Shown here piece by piece: positions 9,148 through 18,732 of a DNA stretch of 64,000 nucleotides. Source of the stretch: Aureimonas altamirensis (GTDB lineage: Bacteria; Pseudomonadota; Alphaproteobacteria; Rhizobiales; Rhizobiaceae). The notes under the pieces were generated by a model. The model was not told where the DNA came from. It made no database searches and worked only from the letters and a program-made list of their open reading frames with translations. The position numbers and the translations under genes were made by a program. Where the stretch lies: positions 62,001-126,000 of the forward strand of contig NZ_BBWQ01000020.1 of the NCBI RefSeq assembly GCF_001463885.1, in the 5' to 3' direction. Every line of letters starts with the position of its first letter. The stretch's first letter is position 1.

Positions 9148-9603
9148 ATGACAGACCTACGCCTTATGGCGCTCGACGCCCAGGACCTCCAGATCATCTC
9201 GGCGTGCTGTCAGGACGCCGTCATGAAGACGCAGGATCTCACCTTCGAGCCGAACGGCAAGCGGTTCGTCATCGTGATGAACCGCTTTGCCTGGGAAGCG
9301 GCGGACGAGCGCAAGGGATTTGCCCGGTTTCGCCCCCGTAGCCGCGAGCGTCGGCGCGCCGTCCTGCATTTCGACCGGGTGATTTCGGTGCGCCAGAACG
9401 GAATCGCGACAACCATGCCGGAGGAGGTGCTGGACCTTCTTGCCATCCGCTTCGAAGAGGCGGACGCCCCCTCCGGCGTCATCGAGCTTGTCTTTGCCGG
9501 CAACGCTACGATAAGGCTTCAGGTCGAGTGCATCGAGGCCCAGCTATCCGATCTGGGGGCAGCCTGGAGCACGGATGCGGTGCCCGACCACGACCGGGGC
9601 TGA
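9148..9603 (+). CDS. DUF2948 family protein
   Basis: This 151-residue protein matches the DUF2948 family, found almost only in alphaproteobacteria and commonly next to hisD. Recognisable features are the start MTDLRLMALDAQDLQIISA and the FARFRPRSRERRRAVLHFD block. It has no signal peptide or membrane segment. The ATG at 9148 was chosen because the family begins there; the frame is open further upstream without similarity. Function is unknown. In many rhizobia murA precedes it; here a creatininase gene does, so the synteny is broken at this edge. Confidence 0.82.
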   Translation: MTDLRLMALDAQDLQIISACCQDAVMKTQDLTFEPNGKRFVIVMNRFAWEAADERKGFARFRPRSRERRRAVLHFDRVISVRQNGIATTMPEEVLDLLAIRFEEADAPSGVIELVFAGNATIRLQVECIEAQLSDLGAAWSTDAVPDHDRG

Positions 9604-9621
9604 AGTTTCGAGGAGTATCCA

Positions 9622-10920
9622 GTGCCGATCAGGCTGAATGCGGGGGAGCCGGATTTCGAAAGCCGCTTCGAGACCTTCCTGGGTACGAAGCGGGAAGCCT
9701 CGCCCGATGTGGACGATGCCGTCCGCAGCATCATCGCCCGGATCCGTTCGGAAGGCGACGCCGCACTGATCGATCTGACCCGGCGCTTCGACGGCCTGGA
9801 CCTGACACCTGATACGCTGCGCGTCACGCCCGACGAGATTGCCGCCGCGGTTGCGGCGACACCGCAGCCGACCATGGATGCACTGAAGTTCGCGCATGAG
9901 CGTATACGGCGCCACCACGAGCGCCAGCGCCCCGAAGACGACCTGTATACGGATGCGCTGGGCGCCACGCTCGGGGCGCGCTGGACGGCGATCCGCTCGG
10001 TAGGGCTGTACGTGCCCGGCGGTGCCGCCAGCTATCCGTCCTCGGTTCTCATGAATGCCGTGCCGGCGGCGGTGGCGGGCGTCGGCCGCATCGCCATGGT
10101 GGTTCCGGCACGCTCGGGCGAGTTGAACCCGCTGGTGCTGGCGGCAGCACACCTAGCCGGCGTCGGCGAAATCTATCGCATCGGCGGGGCACAGGCCGTG
10201 GCCGCGCTTGCCTACGGCACCGAAAGCGTGCCGCCCGTCGCCAAGATCGTCGGCCCAGGCAATGCCTACGTTGCCGCTGCCAAGCGGCAGGTGTTCGGCA
10301 CGGTGGGCATCGACATGATCGCCGGCCCATCGGAAGTGCTCGTCATCGCCGACCGCGACAACAATCCCGACTGGGTTGCGGCCGACCTGCTGGCCCAGGC
10401 GGAGCACGATACGGCGGCGCAGTCGATTCTCATCACCGACGACGCCGCCTTCGCACAATCGGTCATCGAGGCGGTGGACAGGCAATTGCGCCGCCTGCCG
10501 CGCGAGACCACCGCGCGCGCCAGCTGGGACGATTTCGGCGCCATCATCCTGGTGCAGGATCTGGTGCGCGACGCTCCGCCGCTGGCCGACCGTATCGCCG
10601 CGGAACATCTGGAAATCGCCACCGCCGATCCGGAGCGCCTGCTGGAGCGCATCACCGATGCCGGTGCCGCCTTCCTGGGGCGGCATACGCCGGAAGTCAT
10701 CGGCGACTATGTCGCGGGGTCCAATCACGTCCTGCCGACGGCCCGTTCGGCGCGCTTCTCGTCCGGCCTTGGCGTCCTGGATTTCATGAAGCGGACATCC
10801 ATCCTGAAATTGACGCCCGAAAGCCTCGCGGCCCTCGCGCCGGCTGCGGTGGAACTGGCGCGTGTGGAAGGGCTGGACGCCCATGCGCGCTCGGTATCCA
10901 TCCGACTGAACATGTCCTGA
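9622..10920 (+). CDS. hisD: Histidinol dehydrogenase
   Basis: This 432-residue enzyme catalyses the last two steps of histidine synthesis, oxidising L-histidinol through the aldehyde to histidine with two NAD+. Full-length family features are present, including [37 protein letters not shown], the metal-site region [10 protein letters not shown] and the C-terminal [15 protein letters not shown]. Translation starts at GTG 9622 behind an AGGAG ribosome site. No other his gene is near; hisD is commonly separate in this order and grouped with DUF2948 and UPF0262 genes, as here. Confidence 0.97.
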   Translation: MPIRLNAGEPDFESRFETFLGTKREASPDVDDAVRSIIARIRSEGDAALIDLTRRFDGLDLTPDTLRVTPDEIAAAVAATPQPTMDALKFAHERIRRHHERQRPEDDLYTDALGATLGARWTAIRSVGLYVPGGAASYPSSVLMNAVPAAVAGVGRIAMVVPARSGELNPLVLAAAHLAGVGEIYRIGGAQAVAALAYGTESVPPVAKIVGPGNAYVAAAKRQVFGTVGIDMIAGPSEVLVIADRDNNPDWVAADLLAQAEHDTAAQSILITDDAAFAQSVIEAVDRQLRRLPRETTARASWDDFGAIILVQDLVRDAPPLADRIAAEHLEIATADPERLLERITDAGAAFLGRHTPEVIGDYVAGSNHVLPTARSARFSSGLGVLDFMKRTSILKLTPESLAALAPAAVELARVEGLDAHARSVSIRLNMS

Positions 10921-10927
10921 GGCCCCG

Positions 10928-11407
10928 ATGGACAGGGGGGAACATGGCAGGCTGGTCGATATCGAACTGGACGAGTCGATCGGGCGTGCCACCCCGGATG
11001 TCGAGCATGAGCGCGCCGTCGCCATCTTCGACCTGATCGAGGAAAACCGCTTCGAGCCGACGGGCATGGAGCCGGCCGGTCTCTACCGGCTGCGCCTTGC
11101 CCTCGTGGAAAAACGCCTCGTCTTCGACATCCGCGACTCCGACAACCGCAAGCTGACGACGCACATCCTGTCGCTGACGCCGTTCAAGCGCATTATTCGG
11201 GATTACTTCCTGATCTGCGACAGCTATTACGAGGCCATCCGCTCGGCGACGCCCTCGCAGATCGAGGCGATCGACATGGGGCGCCGGGGCGTCCACAATG
11301 ACGGCTCCGAACTGCTGCGCGAGCGCCTGGCAGGCAAGATCGTCCTCGATACCGATACCGCACGGCGGCTCTTCACGCTCATCTGCGTCCTGCATTGGCG
11401 GAGCTGA
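10928..11407 (+). CDS. UPF0262 family protein
   Basis: This 159-residue soluble protein is a clear UPF0262 member: [20 protein letters not shown] near the N-terminus, [16 protein letters not shown] in the middle, and [19 protein letters not shown] near the end. The family is restricted mainly to alphaproteobacteria and sits between hisD and a low-molecular-weight phosphatase gene. It begins 7 bp after hisD and ends 4 bp before the phosphatase, so the three are probably one transcript. No biochemical role is known to me. Confidence 0.9.
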   Translation: MDRGEHGRLVDIELDESIGRATPDVEHERAVAIFDLIEENRFEPTGMEPAGLYRLRLALVEKRLVFDIRDSDNRKLTTHILSLTPFKRIIRDYFLICDSYYEAIRSATPSQIEAIDMGRRGVHNDGSELLRERLAGKIVLDTDTARRLFTLICVLHWRS

Positions 11408-11411
11408 CGCG

Positions 11412-11864
11412 ATGACGACGGGCACCACCCTCCCCCGCTCCATCCTGTTCGTCTGCGGCATGAACTCCATTCGTTCGCCGATGGCCGAAGTCCTGGCGCG
11501 CAGCCTTCTGCCGGGCACCGTCTACATCGCCTCGGCCGGGGTGAAGGATGGCCAGCCGGACCCCTTCGTGGACGCGATCCTGAAGCAGGAGGGCCTGCCA
11601 CCCGTCAGCGCACCGCCCCGCCGCATGGAGGATATGGAGGACGGGTTCTTCGACATGATCGTCACCATGTCACCGGAGGCGCATCACTATGCGCTGGACC
11701 ATACGGGTGGTGAGGCGGTGACGATCGAGTTCTGGCCGATGCCCGATCCGTCGGCCACCACCGGCAGCCGCGAGCAGATCCTCGACGCCTATCGCGACGT
11801 GTTCAACCGGATCGAGGCGAAAGTCCGCGACTTGCGAGCCCGTGGGCTGGCCTCACCGGCGTAA
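11412..11864 (+). CDS. Low-molecular-weight phosphatase family protein
   Basis: This 150-residue protein has the low-molecular-weight protein tyrosine phosphatase/arsenate reductase fold. The phosphate-binding loop is CGMNSIRSPMAE, a CX5R motif with the usual RSPMAE continuation, and a WPMPDPS segment provides the general-acid Asp region. Family members act on phosphotyrosine or arsenate; the substrate is unknown here. It follows UPF0262 by 4 bp. In many rhizobia infA comes next, but here the convergent engB does. Confidence 0.85.
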   Translation: MTTGTTLPRSILFVCGMNSIRSPMAEVLARSLLPGTVYIASAGVKDGQPDPFVDAILKQEGLPPVSAPPRRMEDMEDGFFDMIVTMSPEAHHYALDHTGGEAVTIEFWPMPDPSATTGSREQILDAYRDVFNRIEAKVRDLRARGLASPA

Positions 11865-11878
11865 GGCGCGGCAAGCGG

Positions 11879-12517
11879 TCAGTCGACGAAGGATTCGATG
11901 GCCGCCTGCACCTCGGCAAGGCCGACGCCCTTTTCCGACGAGGTAGACAGGATTTCCGGATAGGCGGCCGGCCGCTTGCGGATGGCCTCCTGGGTGGCGG
12001 CCATCAGCTTGGGCAGCGCCAGCGCGGAAATCTTGTCGGTCTTGGTCAGCACGATCTGGTAGGACACGGCGGCCTTGTCCAGAAGGGCCATCACGTCGGC
12101 GTCGTTCTTCTTGATGCCATGGCGGGAATCGATCAGCACGAAGACGCGCTTCAACGAGGCCCGGCCGCGCAGATAATCGAAGACCAGGCGCGTCCAGGCA
12201 TCGACATGCTCTTTCGGCGCCTTGGCATAGCCATAGCCCGGCATATCCACCAGCGCGACGGGCGGCAGGTCGTCCGCTCCGCCGGCATAACCGTCCGGCA
12301 CGAAGTAGTTGAGCTCCTGCGTGCGGCCCGGCGTATTGGACGTGCGCGCCAGCCCCTTCTGGCCAAGCAACGCGTTGATCAACGAAGACTTGCCGACATT
12401 CGACCGGCCGGCGAACGCCACCTCAGGCGGGCCCTCCGGCGGCAGGAACTTCATGGCAGGCACGCCGCGGATGAACACCCACGGCCGCTTGAAGATCAGG
12501 CTCGTTTCTTCGGCCAC
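11879..12517 (-). CDS. engB: Ribosome biogenesis GTP-binding protein EngB/YihA
   Basis: This GTPase of about 212 residues acts in 50S subunit assembly. G1 is GRSNVGKSS, the switch I threonine region reads [13 protein letters not shown]3 is DMPGYG and G4 is TKTD. I chose the GTG at 12517 because a GGAGG lies 6 bp upstream and the codon is 1 bp past the yidC stop. An ATG at 12550, which would overlap yidC, would add 11 residues. It is last in the rpmH-rnpA-yidC-engB block. Confidence 0.93.
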   Translation of the reverse strand: MAEETSLIFKRPWVFIRGVPAMKFLPPEGPPEVAFAGRSNVGKSSLINALLGQKGLARTSNTPGRTQELNYFVPDGYAGGADDLPPVALVDMPGYGYAKAPKEHVDAWTRLVFDYLRGRASLKRVFVLIDSRHGIKKNDADVMALLDKAAVSYQIVLTKTDKISALALPKLMAATQEAIRKRPAAYPEILSTSSEKGVGLAEVQAAIESFVD

Positions 12518-12518
12518 G

Positions 12519-14324
12519 TCAGGCCTCCGAACCTTTTCGTCGGAACACACCGCGCAGATTGTCCCACAGCTCGATCTTGGCGCCGTTGCGCTTCATGATC
12601 ACGGACTGCTGGATGATCGACAGGAAGTTGTTCCACGTCCAGTAGATCACCAGTCCGGCGGGGAAGGACGCCAGCATGAAGGTGAACAGGATCGGCATCC
12701 AGGTGAAGATCATCTGCTGGGTCGGATCGGGCGGCGTCGGGTTCAACTTCATCTGGATGAACATCGTGATGCCCATCAGGATCGGCCACACGCCGATCAT
12801 CAGGAAGTGCGGCAGCGTCAGCGGAATGAGACCGAAGAGGTTGAAGATGCTCGTCGGATCCGGTGCGGCCAGATCCTGGATCCAGCCGAAGAAGGGCGCG
12901 TGCCGCATCTCGATGGTGACGTAGAGCACCTTGTAGAGCGCAAAGAAGACGGGGATCTGCACCAGCACGGGCCAGCAGCCCGCCGCAGGATTGATCTTCT
13001 CCTCCTTGTAGATGCGCATCATCTCCTGCTGCTGCTTCATCCGGTCGTCGGCGTATTTCTCGCGCAGCTCCATCATCAGCGGCTGCACGTTCTTCATCTT
13101 CGCCATCGACTTGTAGCTCTTGTTGGCGAGCGGGAAGAAGACGAGCTTCAGCATGACGGTCACCAGCAGGATGGCGATGCCGAAATTGCCGGTGAAGTTG
13201 TAGATCCAGTCGATCACGTAGAAGAGCGGACGCGTCAGGAAGCGGAACCAGCCCCAGTCGATCAGGCGGCTGAACTCCGGTATGCCGAGGCTGTCCTGAT
13301 AGCCGTCGACGAGACTGACGACCTTCGGGCCGGCGAAGGCGCGGGTCAGCAATTCGCGGGTTTCACCCGGCTGCAGGTTGACGGCTTCGCTCAGATATTC
13401 CGACTGGTAGCGGCTGCCATTGTCGGACGAGAAGCGGAAACCGGGCTGGAACGACGCGCCGGTATCGGGAATCAGCGTCGTTGCCCAGTATTTGTCGGTG
13501 ATGCCGAGCCAGCCGGAATTGGTCGCTGCGGGGCTGACCCTGCCCTCTTCCTCGATCTTGGAATAGGTGACCTCGTTGAGGCCGCTGTCGCCGAGATAGC
13601 CGATGAGGCCCTCGAACACGACCCAGGCGGAGGCAACCTGCGGCTTGGAATGGCGCACGACGCGGCCGTAGGGCTGCACCGACACCGCGGCGTCGCCGGC
13701 ATTGGTGATGCTGTCGGCGATGGAGAACATCGCATTCGGATCGACGGAGATCTCGCGGACGAATTCGATGCCGCGCTCGTTGGTGTAGGTCAGGCGGATG
13801 GGCGTGCCGGGCGTCAGCGTCTGGCCCTCATCGGCCTGCCAGCGCGTCGTCGGGCCTGGCAGGGCGCCGATATTCTGCCCGGTATAGCCGAATTCGGCAA
13901 AATAGCCGTCATGGCCGGTCTGCTCGGGCGACAGGAGCACGATGGTGGGCGAGGAATCGTCCACCGTCTCGTGGTAATTCTTGAGGCGCAGATCATCCAG
14001 GCGGGCGCCGATCAGGTTGATCGAGCCGGTCAGCGAGGGCGTATCCAGCGTAACGCGAGGCGAGGCGGCGATGGCGGCGTCGCGCGTCAGCGTATCGACC
14101 TGCGCAGCGGCCTGCGGAATGCTTTCGCGGCCTGCTGGCGCCACGGCCTGTTCCTGCGGGGTGCCGGCCGGAACGGTGGGCGACTGCAACGATCCCTCCG
14201 CCGCGGTCGTCGTCGCGGCGCCCTCGTCGGACATGCGGGGGCTGATGACGAAGAACTGCCACCCCACCAGGACCGCGATGGACAGCACCATCGCCAGAAG
14301 AAAATTGCGGTTGTTTTCCATCAT
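12519..14324 (-). CDS. yidC: Membrane protein insertase YidC
   Basis: This 601-residue Oxa1/YidC family insertase assists integration and folding of inner-membrane proteins. It has an N-terminal membrane anchor (about residues 5-22, [20 protein letters not shown]), a large periplasmic domain to about residue 355, and the conserved hydrophobic C-terminal core with about five membrane segments, including [19 protein letters not shown]. The length fits the Gram-negative type. It starts directly after rnpA. A very long open frame on the opposite strand here is a composition artefact. Confidence 0.97.
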   Translation of the reverse strand: MMENNRNFLLAMVLSIAVLVGWQFFVISPRMSDEGAATTTAAEGSLQSPTVPAGTPQEQAVAPAGRESIPQAAAQVDTLTRDAAIAASPRVTLDTPSLTGSINLIGARLDDLRLKNYHETVDDSSPTIVLLSPEQTGHDGYFAEFGYTGQNIGALPGPTTRWQADEGQTLTPGTPIRLTYTNERGIEFVREISVDPNAMFSIADSITNAGDAAVSVQPYGRVVRHSKPQVASAWVVFEGLIGYLGDSGLNEVTYSKIEEEGRVSPAATNSGWLGITDKYWATTLIPDTGASFQPGFRFSSDNGSRYQSEYLSEAVNLQPGETRELLTRAFAGPKVVSLVDGYQDSLGIPEFSRLIDWGWFRFLTRPLFYVIDWIYNFTGNFGIAILLVTVMLKLVFFPLANKSYKSMAKMKNVQPLMMELREKYADDRMKQQQEMMRIYKEEKINPAAGCWPVLVQIPVFFALYKVLYVTIEMRHAPFFGWIQDLAAPDPTSIFNLFGLIPLTLPHFLMIGVWPILMGITMFIQMKLNPTPPDPTQQMIFTWMPILFTFMLASFPAGLVIYWTWNNFLSIIQQSVIMKRNGAKIELWDNLRGVFRRKGSEA

Positions 14325-14699
14325 TCACGTTCCCGGTGGACGGGCCCTCTGGCCGGAACGGCCGCCCGCGTCGCCCCGCGCCACTTTTCGAAACCGTGCG
14401 GACAGCTCCGCTTCGATCCGGTCGAAGGGTGCTGAAAGAAGATCGCGGCGCGCGACGATCACATAATCGAAGCCCGGCACCATGTCAGCCCCGGAATGGA
14501 CACGGATCGCTTCACGAAGGCGTCGGCGGATGCGATTGCGCTCCACCGCGTTGCCGACCTTGCGCGTGACCGTCAGTCCGTACCGGGCCGGGTCATCGTC
14601 CGGACGTTCCAGAGCCTCGATAAAGAACAAAGGGCCGTTCAGACGACGGCCCTTGCGTGCGGCCAGAAACTCCGACCGCTTCTTGAGTCGCTGCACCAC
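14325..14699 (-). CDS. rnpA: Ribonuclease P protein component
   Basis: This basic protein of about 124 residues binds RNase P RNA and supports 5' maturation of tRNAs. The RNR motif appears as VGNAVERNRIRRRLREAIR, preceded by GLTVTRKVGN, and the N-terminus QRLKKRSEFLAARKGRR is characteristic. Two adjacent GTG codons at 14699 and 14696 are the likely starts; the frame remains open far upstream through rpmH, but that extension has no similarity. It lies between rpmH and yidC, the standard order. The C-terminal Arg/Gly-rich tail is poorly conserved. Confidence 0.92.
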   Translation of the reverse strand: MVQRLKKRSEFLAARKGRRLNGPLFFIEALERPDDDPARYGLTVTRKVGNAVERNRIRRRLREAIRVHSGADMVPGFDYVIVARRDLLSAPFDRIEAELSARFRKVARGDAGGRSGQRARPPGT

Positions 14700-14728
14700 C
14701 CTGGCAGTGCGCGCCGGCGTCCGTAGCC

Positions 14729-14863
14729 TTAGGCCGACAGGCGCTTGCGGCCCTTGGCGCGGCGCGACGCGATAACGCGGCGGCCACCGGTGGTCGCCAT
14801 GCGCGAGCGGAAGCCGTGGCGGCGCTTGCGGACGAGTTTGCTCGGCTGATAAGTGCGCTTCAT
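14729..14863 (-). CDS. rpmH: 50S ribosomal protein L34
   Basis: This 44-residue protein is read directly on the minus strand: it starts [20 protein letters not shown] and ends KGRKRLSA, the invariant L34 pattern. It is first in the rpmH-rnpA-yidC-engB block. The 265 bp upstream, shared with the divergent histidine kinase gene at 15129, should contain its promoter. Confidence 0.98.
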   Translation of the reverse strand: MKRTYQPSKLVRKRRHGFRSRMATTGGRRVIASRRAKGRKRLSA

Positions 14864-15128
14864 GTTGTTCTTCCGCGGCGATATCCGCGGACCCCTTGGT
14901 TCGACAGGTCTCTACATAGACTTTGGCGGACGGGGCGTCGGACATGCATAAGCACTCTGACGCGGGCTGCCACCCGCTCTGGTGCGGCGCTTATGGAAAA
15001 TTCGTGGACGAAAGTCAATTGCGCCTTCCTATCCTGCGGCCCGAAAGCCTAAGAAGTACCAAGGCGCGATGGCCAGTTGCCGGTACCAGGTGCGGAATCG
15101 GGCGAGGAAGGATCTGAGAGGATATTGG

Positions 15129-16574
15129 ATGACGGGCGCCAGGGAAGAGGCGAACGCCCACCGGCCCACGCTGCCGCGCCGTCTGTCGACGCGCATCCTG
15201 TGGTTCACCATGATTTCGATCATGCTGGCCGAGGTCGCCGTGTTCGTGCCGTCCGTTTCCAAGTTCCGCCGCGACTGGCTCTACACCAAGGTCGAGACGG
15301 TGGCAGCCGCCAGCCTTGCGGCCGGGCGCAGTTCGGGCGGGCCCTTCGGGCTGATGGCGCCGGAGGACGAGGCGGAGCTTCTCCATTCGCTCGGCGCGCA
15401 GCTCATTGCCGTCGAATCGCAGGGGATGTCGCGGCTTCTGGCGCGGGCCGACGAAGTGGGACCGGTGGACCGCGAGGTCGATCTTGCGACCGAATCCATA
15501 CCCGCATCCATCCGCGCGGCCTTCGACACGCTTCTCTTCGGCGGCCAGCGCACCATTCGGGCCCTTGGACCCATCGGCGACGGAACGATGACGGCGGAAG
15601 TCGTTCTTCTGGAGCAGCCATTGCGCCGGGCGATGCTGGTCTATTCCCGCAACATCTTCACCATCTCGCTTTTGCTGGCCAGCTTCGCGGGGCTTCTCGT
15701 CTACATCGCCATCAGCCGCTATCTGCTGCGGCCCATGCGCCGGATGACCGAATCGATGGTGCGGTTTCGGGAAGAGCCGGAAAACCCCGCGCGCGTTATC
15801 GTGGCCAGCAACCGCGATGACGAGATCGGCATCGCCGAGCGGCACCTGGCCGATATGCAGGGCACGCTGCAGCGGATGCTGCGCGAGCAGCGGCATCTTG
15901 CGGATCTCGGGCTGGCCGTTTCCAAGATCAACCATGATCTGCGCAACACGCTGGCCTCGGCGCAGCTTGTCTCGGACCGCCTCTCGGATATTCCGGATCC
16001 GCAGGTGCAGCGTTTTGCGCCGACCCTGATCCGAAGCCTGGACCGGGCACTGCATTATACGCAGTCGGTGCTGGCCTATGGCCGCGCGGTCGAGAGCAAT
16101 CCGCAGAAGCGCGTGATTCGGCTGCGGCTCCTTGTCGACGACGTCTTCGAGATGATGGCCGGGCTGGACGACCGGGTCCAGTTTTCCAACGAGGTGCCGA
16201 CCGATCTCGAGATGGAGGTGGACCCCGACCATTTCCATCGCGCCGTCGCCAATCTTGTCCGCAACGCGATTCAGGCCTTCGAGAACGACGCCGACGAGGC
16301 GCTGGTGCGCCGTGTCGTGGTGGACGCTGTGGACGTGGACGGCGAGGAGGTCCGCATCGGCGTCCAGGATACCGGACCTGGCCTGTCTGCCCGCGCCCGC
16401 GAAAATCTTTTCAAGGCGTTTCGTGGCTCGACGCGCGCCGGCGGCACCGGGCTGGGGCTCGCCATCGCGGCCGAGATCGTGCAGGCGCATGGAGGTTCTA
16501 TCCACCATGTCGAGGGGCACTCGCCGGGGGCGCGCTTCGAAATCGTGGTCGGCAAGCATGACGGTCGCATGTGA
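15129..16574 (+). CDS. HAMP-containing sensor histidine kinase (orphan)
   Basis: This 481-residue two-component kinase has an N-terminal membrane segment at about residues 24-44, a periplasmic region, a second membrane segment at about 174-198 and a HAMP linker. The phosphoacceptor region is INHDLRN with His269. The ATPase domain shows an N box (VRNAIQAF), G1 (DTGPGLSARA) and G2 (GGTGLGLAI). I chose the ATG at 15129, behind a GAGAGG ribosome site; the frame is open upstream to 14982. No response-regulator gene is adjacent, so the partner is unknown. Confidence 0.88.
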   Translation: MTGAREEANAHRPTLPRRLSTRILWFTMISIMLAEVAVFVPSVSKFRRDWLYTKVETVAAASLAAGRSSGGPFGLMAPEDEAELLHSLGAQLIAVESQGMSRLLARADEVGPVDREVDLATESIPASIRAAFDTLLFGGQRTIRALGPIGDGTMTAEVVLLEQPLRRAMLVYSRNIFTISLLLASFAGLLVYIAISRYLLRPMRRMTESMVRFREEPENPARVIVASNRDDEIGIAERHLADMQGTLQRMLREQRHLADLGLAVSKINHDLRNTLASAQLVSDRLSDIPDPQVQRFAPTLIRSLDRALHYTQSVLAYGRAVESNPQKRVIRLRLLVDDVFEMMAGLDDRVQFSNEVPTDLEMEVDPDHFHRAVANLVRNAIQAFENDADEALVRRVVVDAVDVDGEEVRIGVQDTGPGLSARARENLFKAFRGSTRAGGTGLGLAIAAEIVQAHGGSIHHVEGHSPGARFEIVVGKHDGRM

Positions 16575-16613
16575 CGCATTTTTTCGGCAGAGGGCGCTTG
16601 CTTTCGCAAAGGG

Positions 16614-16632
16614 GAGCGGTTAGGAACCGCTC
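16614..16632. terminator. Perfect hairpin after the histidine kinase gene
   Basis: The arms GAGCGGTT and AACCGCTC pair perfectly around an AGG loop, 40 bp after the kinase stop and 42 bp before tRNA-Arg. No T-run follows on either strand, so it is not a textbook intrinsic terminator; it could act with Rho or be an operator. Confidence 0.35.
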
Positions 16633-16673
16633 ACACCGGTTGCGGGGCTGCCAAGCCCCTGCCAACGCCGGAT

Positions 16674-16750
16674 GCGCCCGTAGCTCAGCTGGATAGAGCA
16701 CCAGACTACGAATCTGGGGGTCAGAGGTTCGAATCCTTTCGGGCGCGCCA
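16674..16750 (+). tRNA. tRNA-Arg (ACG anticodon)
   Basis: A 77-nt cloverleaf with an encoded CCA end. The acceptor stem pairs GCGCCCG with CGGGCGC, the D arm has GCTCAGCTGGATAGAGC, the anticodon stem CCAGA/TCTGG closes the loop CTACGAA, giving ACG, and the T loop is TTCGAAT. No second copy of its 3' end is visible nearby, so there is no sign of an integrated element. Confidence 0.97.
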
Positions 16751-16917
16751 TTCATCGCCAATTTGCATCCGCAGTACGACATGCCGGCCGAGCGCAGCGT
16801 CGGCATTCTGCCCGCCAGTTGTATTGCGTCAGGGCTCCGCGCAAACGACGATTGCTTAAATGCAGCTCTCGCCGACCCGCTTCCGCTACGGCGTGAGGAC
16901 GGGCCACAAGCTACCGG

Positions 16918-17820
16918 TCACGTTGCAAGATGCCGCTTGAGAAGGTCCTCGAGCCAGTCGGCGAAGATCTGCAATCGGCGGGAAAGATGCTGCCTGTGCG
17001 GATAGAGCAATGTCATCGGCATGGGCTCCGCGCGATAGCCGGGCATCACCTCGACCAGTTCGCCGGCATCGAGGTGGCCTTGCACGTCGTAAGCTGGAAT
17101 CTGGATCAGCCCGAGGCCGGCCAGACAGCACGCGATATAGGCTTCTGCGCTGTTTACGGTGACGCGACCGCGCATCGATAAGGTGCGCAGTGTACCCTCC
17201 TCCACCCATTCCCAATCCTCGACGCGGCCGCTGGAAGGGGATGCATAGTTGACGGCCCAATGCTGGCCGAGATCGCCCAAGGCCCGCGGCGTTCCATGGC
17301 GCGCCAGGTAAGCGGGGCTCGCAACGTTGATCAGCGCCAATCTGCCGATGGGGCGGGCGATCAGACCGGAATCGCTTAAAGGGCCAACCCGAAGCACACA
17401 ATCCAGACCGTCTTCCACCAGGTTCACCGCGCGATCGGTAAGGCCGAGGTCGATGTCTATCTGCGGATAGAGATCGAGAAATTCCGGAAGCGCCGGCGCA
17501 ACGATGAGCCGGCCGATCCGACCGGGGACATCGATGCGCAGCCGGCCCGACGGCTGCGCCGCGGCCTGCCGGAACAGATTTTCCGTATCCTCGACATCCG
17601 CGATGACGCGCTGGCACCGTTCGTAGAAGGCTGCTCCGTCGTGGGTCGGTGCGACCTTGCGGGTGGTGCGATGCAGCAGCCGCGCGCCGACCCGCCCCTC
17701 CAGTTCCTGAACTGCCGCCGAGACGGAAGAGCGTGGCAGGCCGAGCGTGTCGGCTGCACGCGTGAAGCTTGCGCATTCCACGACGCGGCTGAAAGTGCGG
17801 AACAGGTCGATGCGGTCCAC
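16918..17820 (-). CDS. LysR-family transcriptional regulator
   Basis: This 300-residue regulator has an N-terminal HTH (residues 1-60, SFTRAADTLGLPRSSVSAAV) and an effector domain. It resembles the large DsdC/CrgA-like branch of proteobacterial LysR proteins. The start is GTG at 17820, the first possible start after an in-frame stop. It diverges from the SDR gene at 17959, and the gap holds a perfect 8-bp-arm inverted repeat (17849-17869), so control of the SDR is likely. Confidence 0.9.
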   Translation of the reverse strand: MDRIDLFRTFSRVVECASFTRAADTLGLPRSSVSAAVQELEGRVGARLLHRTTRKVAPTHDGAAFYERCQRVIADVEDTENLFRQAAAQPSGRLRIDVPGRIGRLIVAPALPEFLDLYPQIDIDLGLTDRAVNLVEDGLDCVLRVGPLSDSGLIARPIGRLALINVASPAYLARHGTPRALGDLGQHWAVNYASPSSGRVEDWEWVEEGTLRTLSMRGRVTVNSAEAYIACCLAGLGLIQIPAYDVQGHLDAGELVEVMPGYRAEPMPMTLLYPHRQHLSRRLQIFADWLEDLLKRHLAT

Positions 17821-17848
17821 CGGTCAGACATTCCTGATTGTACTGCTT

Positions 17849-17869
17849 TTCTGACAAGTCATGTCAGAA
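17849..17869. promoter_or_regulatory. Inverted repeat, candidate LysR operator
   Basis: The arms TTCTGACA and TGTCAGAA are perfect complements around a 5-bp spacer (AGTCA), in the middle of the 138-bp gap between a LysR gene and the divergent SDR gene it probably controls. A further related hexamer (GTCAGA) lies at 17823-17828. Binding by the adjacent LysR protein is inferred. Confidence 0.5.
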
Positions 17870-17958
17870 TGATCGCCTTTATCGCCCGATGCTAGACGAT
17901 ATTGGTCCCCGCGGGAAAGCAGCCACTGGTTAGCTGCACACTGGCAAGGAGACCACCC

Positions 17959-18732
17959 ATGACCGACCACAGCATCAAGGGTAAAACCGTCATCATCGCC
18001 GGCGGGGCCAAGAACCTGGGCGGGTTGATTGCCCGGGATCTTGCCGCACAAGGCGCCAAGGCCATTGCCATCCACTACAACAGCGCGGCCACGAAGGCCG
18101 ATGCCGACGCGACGGTGGCTGCGGTCAAGGCGGCCGGAGCCGAGGTCGTCGCGATCCAAGGCGATCTGACGACGGCCGGGGCCGTCGAGGCCCTGTTCAA
18201 CGATGCCGTCGCCGCCATCGGCAAGCCGGATATCGCCATCAACACGGTCGGCAAGGTTCTGAAGAAGCCAATCGCCGAGACGTCCGAAGCCGAATATGAC
18301 GAGATGAGCGCGGTGAACGCCAAGAGCGCGTTCTTCTTCATCAAGGAGGCCGGCAAGCATCTCAATGACAATGGCAAGCTCGTAACGCTGGTCACGTCGC
18401 TGCTTGGAGCCTACACGCCCTTCTATGCCACCTATGCCGGCACCAAGGCGCCGGTTGAACATTTCACGCGCGCAGCCTCCAAGGAGTTCGGCGAGCGCGG
18501 CATTTCGGTGACGGCCATCGGCCCCGGTCCGATGGATACGTCCTTCTTCTACGGTCAGGAAAGCGCCGATGCGCAGGCCTATCACAAGAGCGCGGCGGCG
18601 CTCTCCGGCTTCTCGAAGACCGGCCTGACCGACATCGAGGACATCGTCCCCTATATCCGCTTCCTGGTTTCCGATGGTTGGTGGATGACTGGCCAGACCA
18701 TCCTGGTGAATGGCGGCTACACTACCAAGTAA
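17959..18732 (+). CDS. SDR-family oxidoreductase
   Basis: This 257-residue short-chain dehydrogenase/reductase has a Rossmann nucleotide site (GGAKNLGGLIARDLAAQGAK), a catalytic Ser/Thr near 146-147 and the YxxxK pair Tyr159/Lys163 (YAGTK). The C-terminal GQTILVNGGYTTK is typical of classical SDRs. A good AAGGAGA ribosome site precedes the ATG at 17959. It is divergent from one LysR gene and its 3' end overlaps the convergent LysR gene at 18717 by 16 bp. The substrate cannot be read from sequence. Confidence 0.88.
   Translation: MTDHSIKGKTVIIAGGAKNLGGLIARDLAAQGAKAIAIHYNSAATKADADATVAAVKAAGAEVVAIQGDLTTAGAVEALFNDAVAAIGKPDIAINTVGKVLKKPIAETSEAEYDEMSAVNAKSAFFFIKEAGKHLNDNGKLVTLVTSLLGAYTPFYATYAGTKAPVEHFTRAASKEFGERGISVTAIGPGPMDTSFFYGQESADAQAYHKSAAALSGFSKTGLTDIEDIVPYIRFLVSDGWWMTGQTILVNGGYTTK

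Noticed and set aside
12309-14435. A 708-codon open frame on the plus strand opposite yidC and engB
   Set aside because: Its translation is rich in His/Arg/Gly/Asp without domain patterns, and the minus strand encodes clear EngB and YidC. It is a composition artefact of GC-rich DNA.
16674-16750. tRNA-Arg as an integration site of a mobile element
   Set aside because: No integrase gene and no repeat of the tRNA 3' end are visible in the window.
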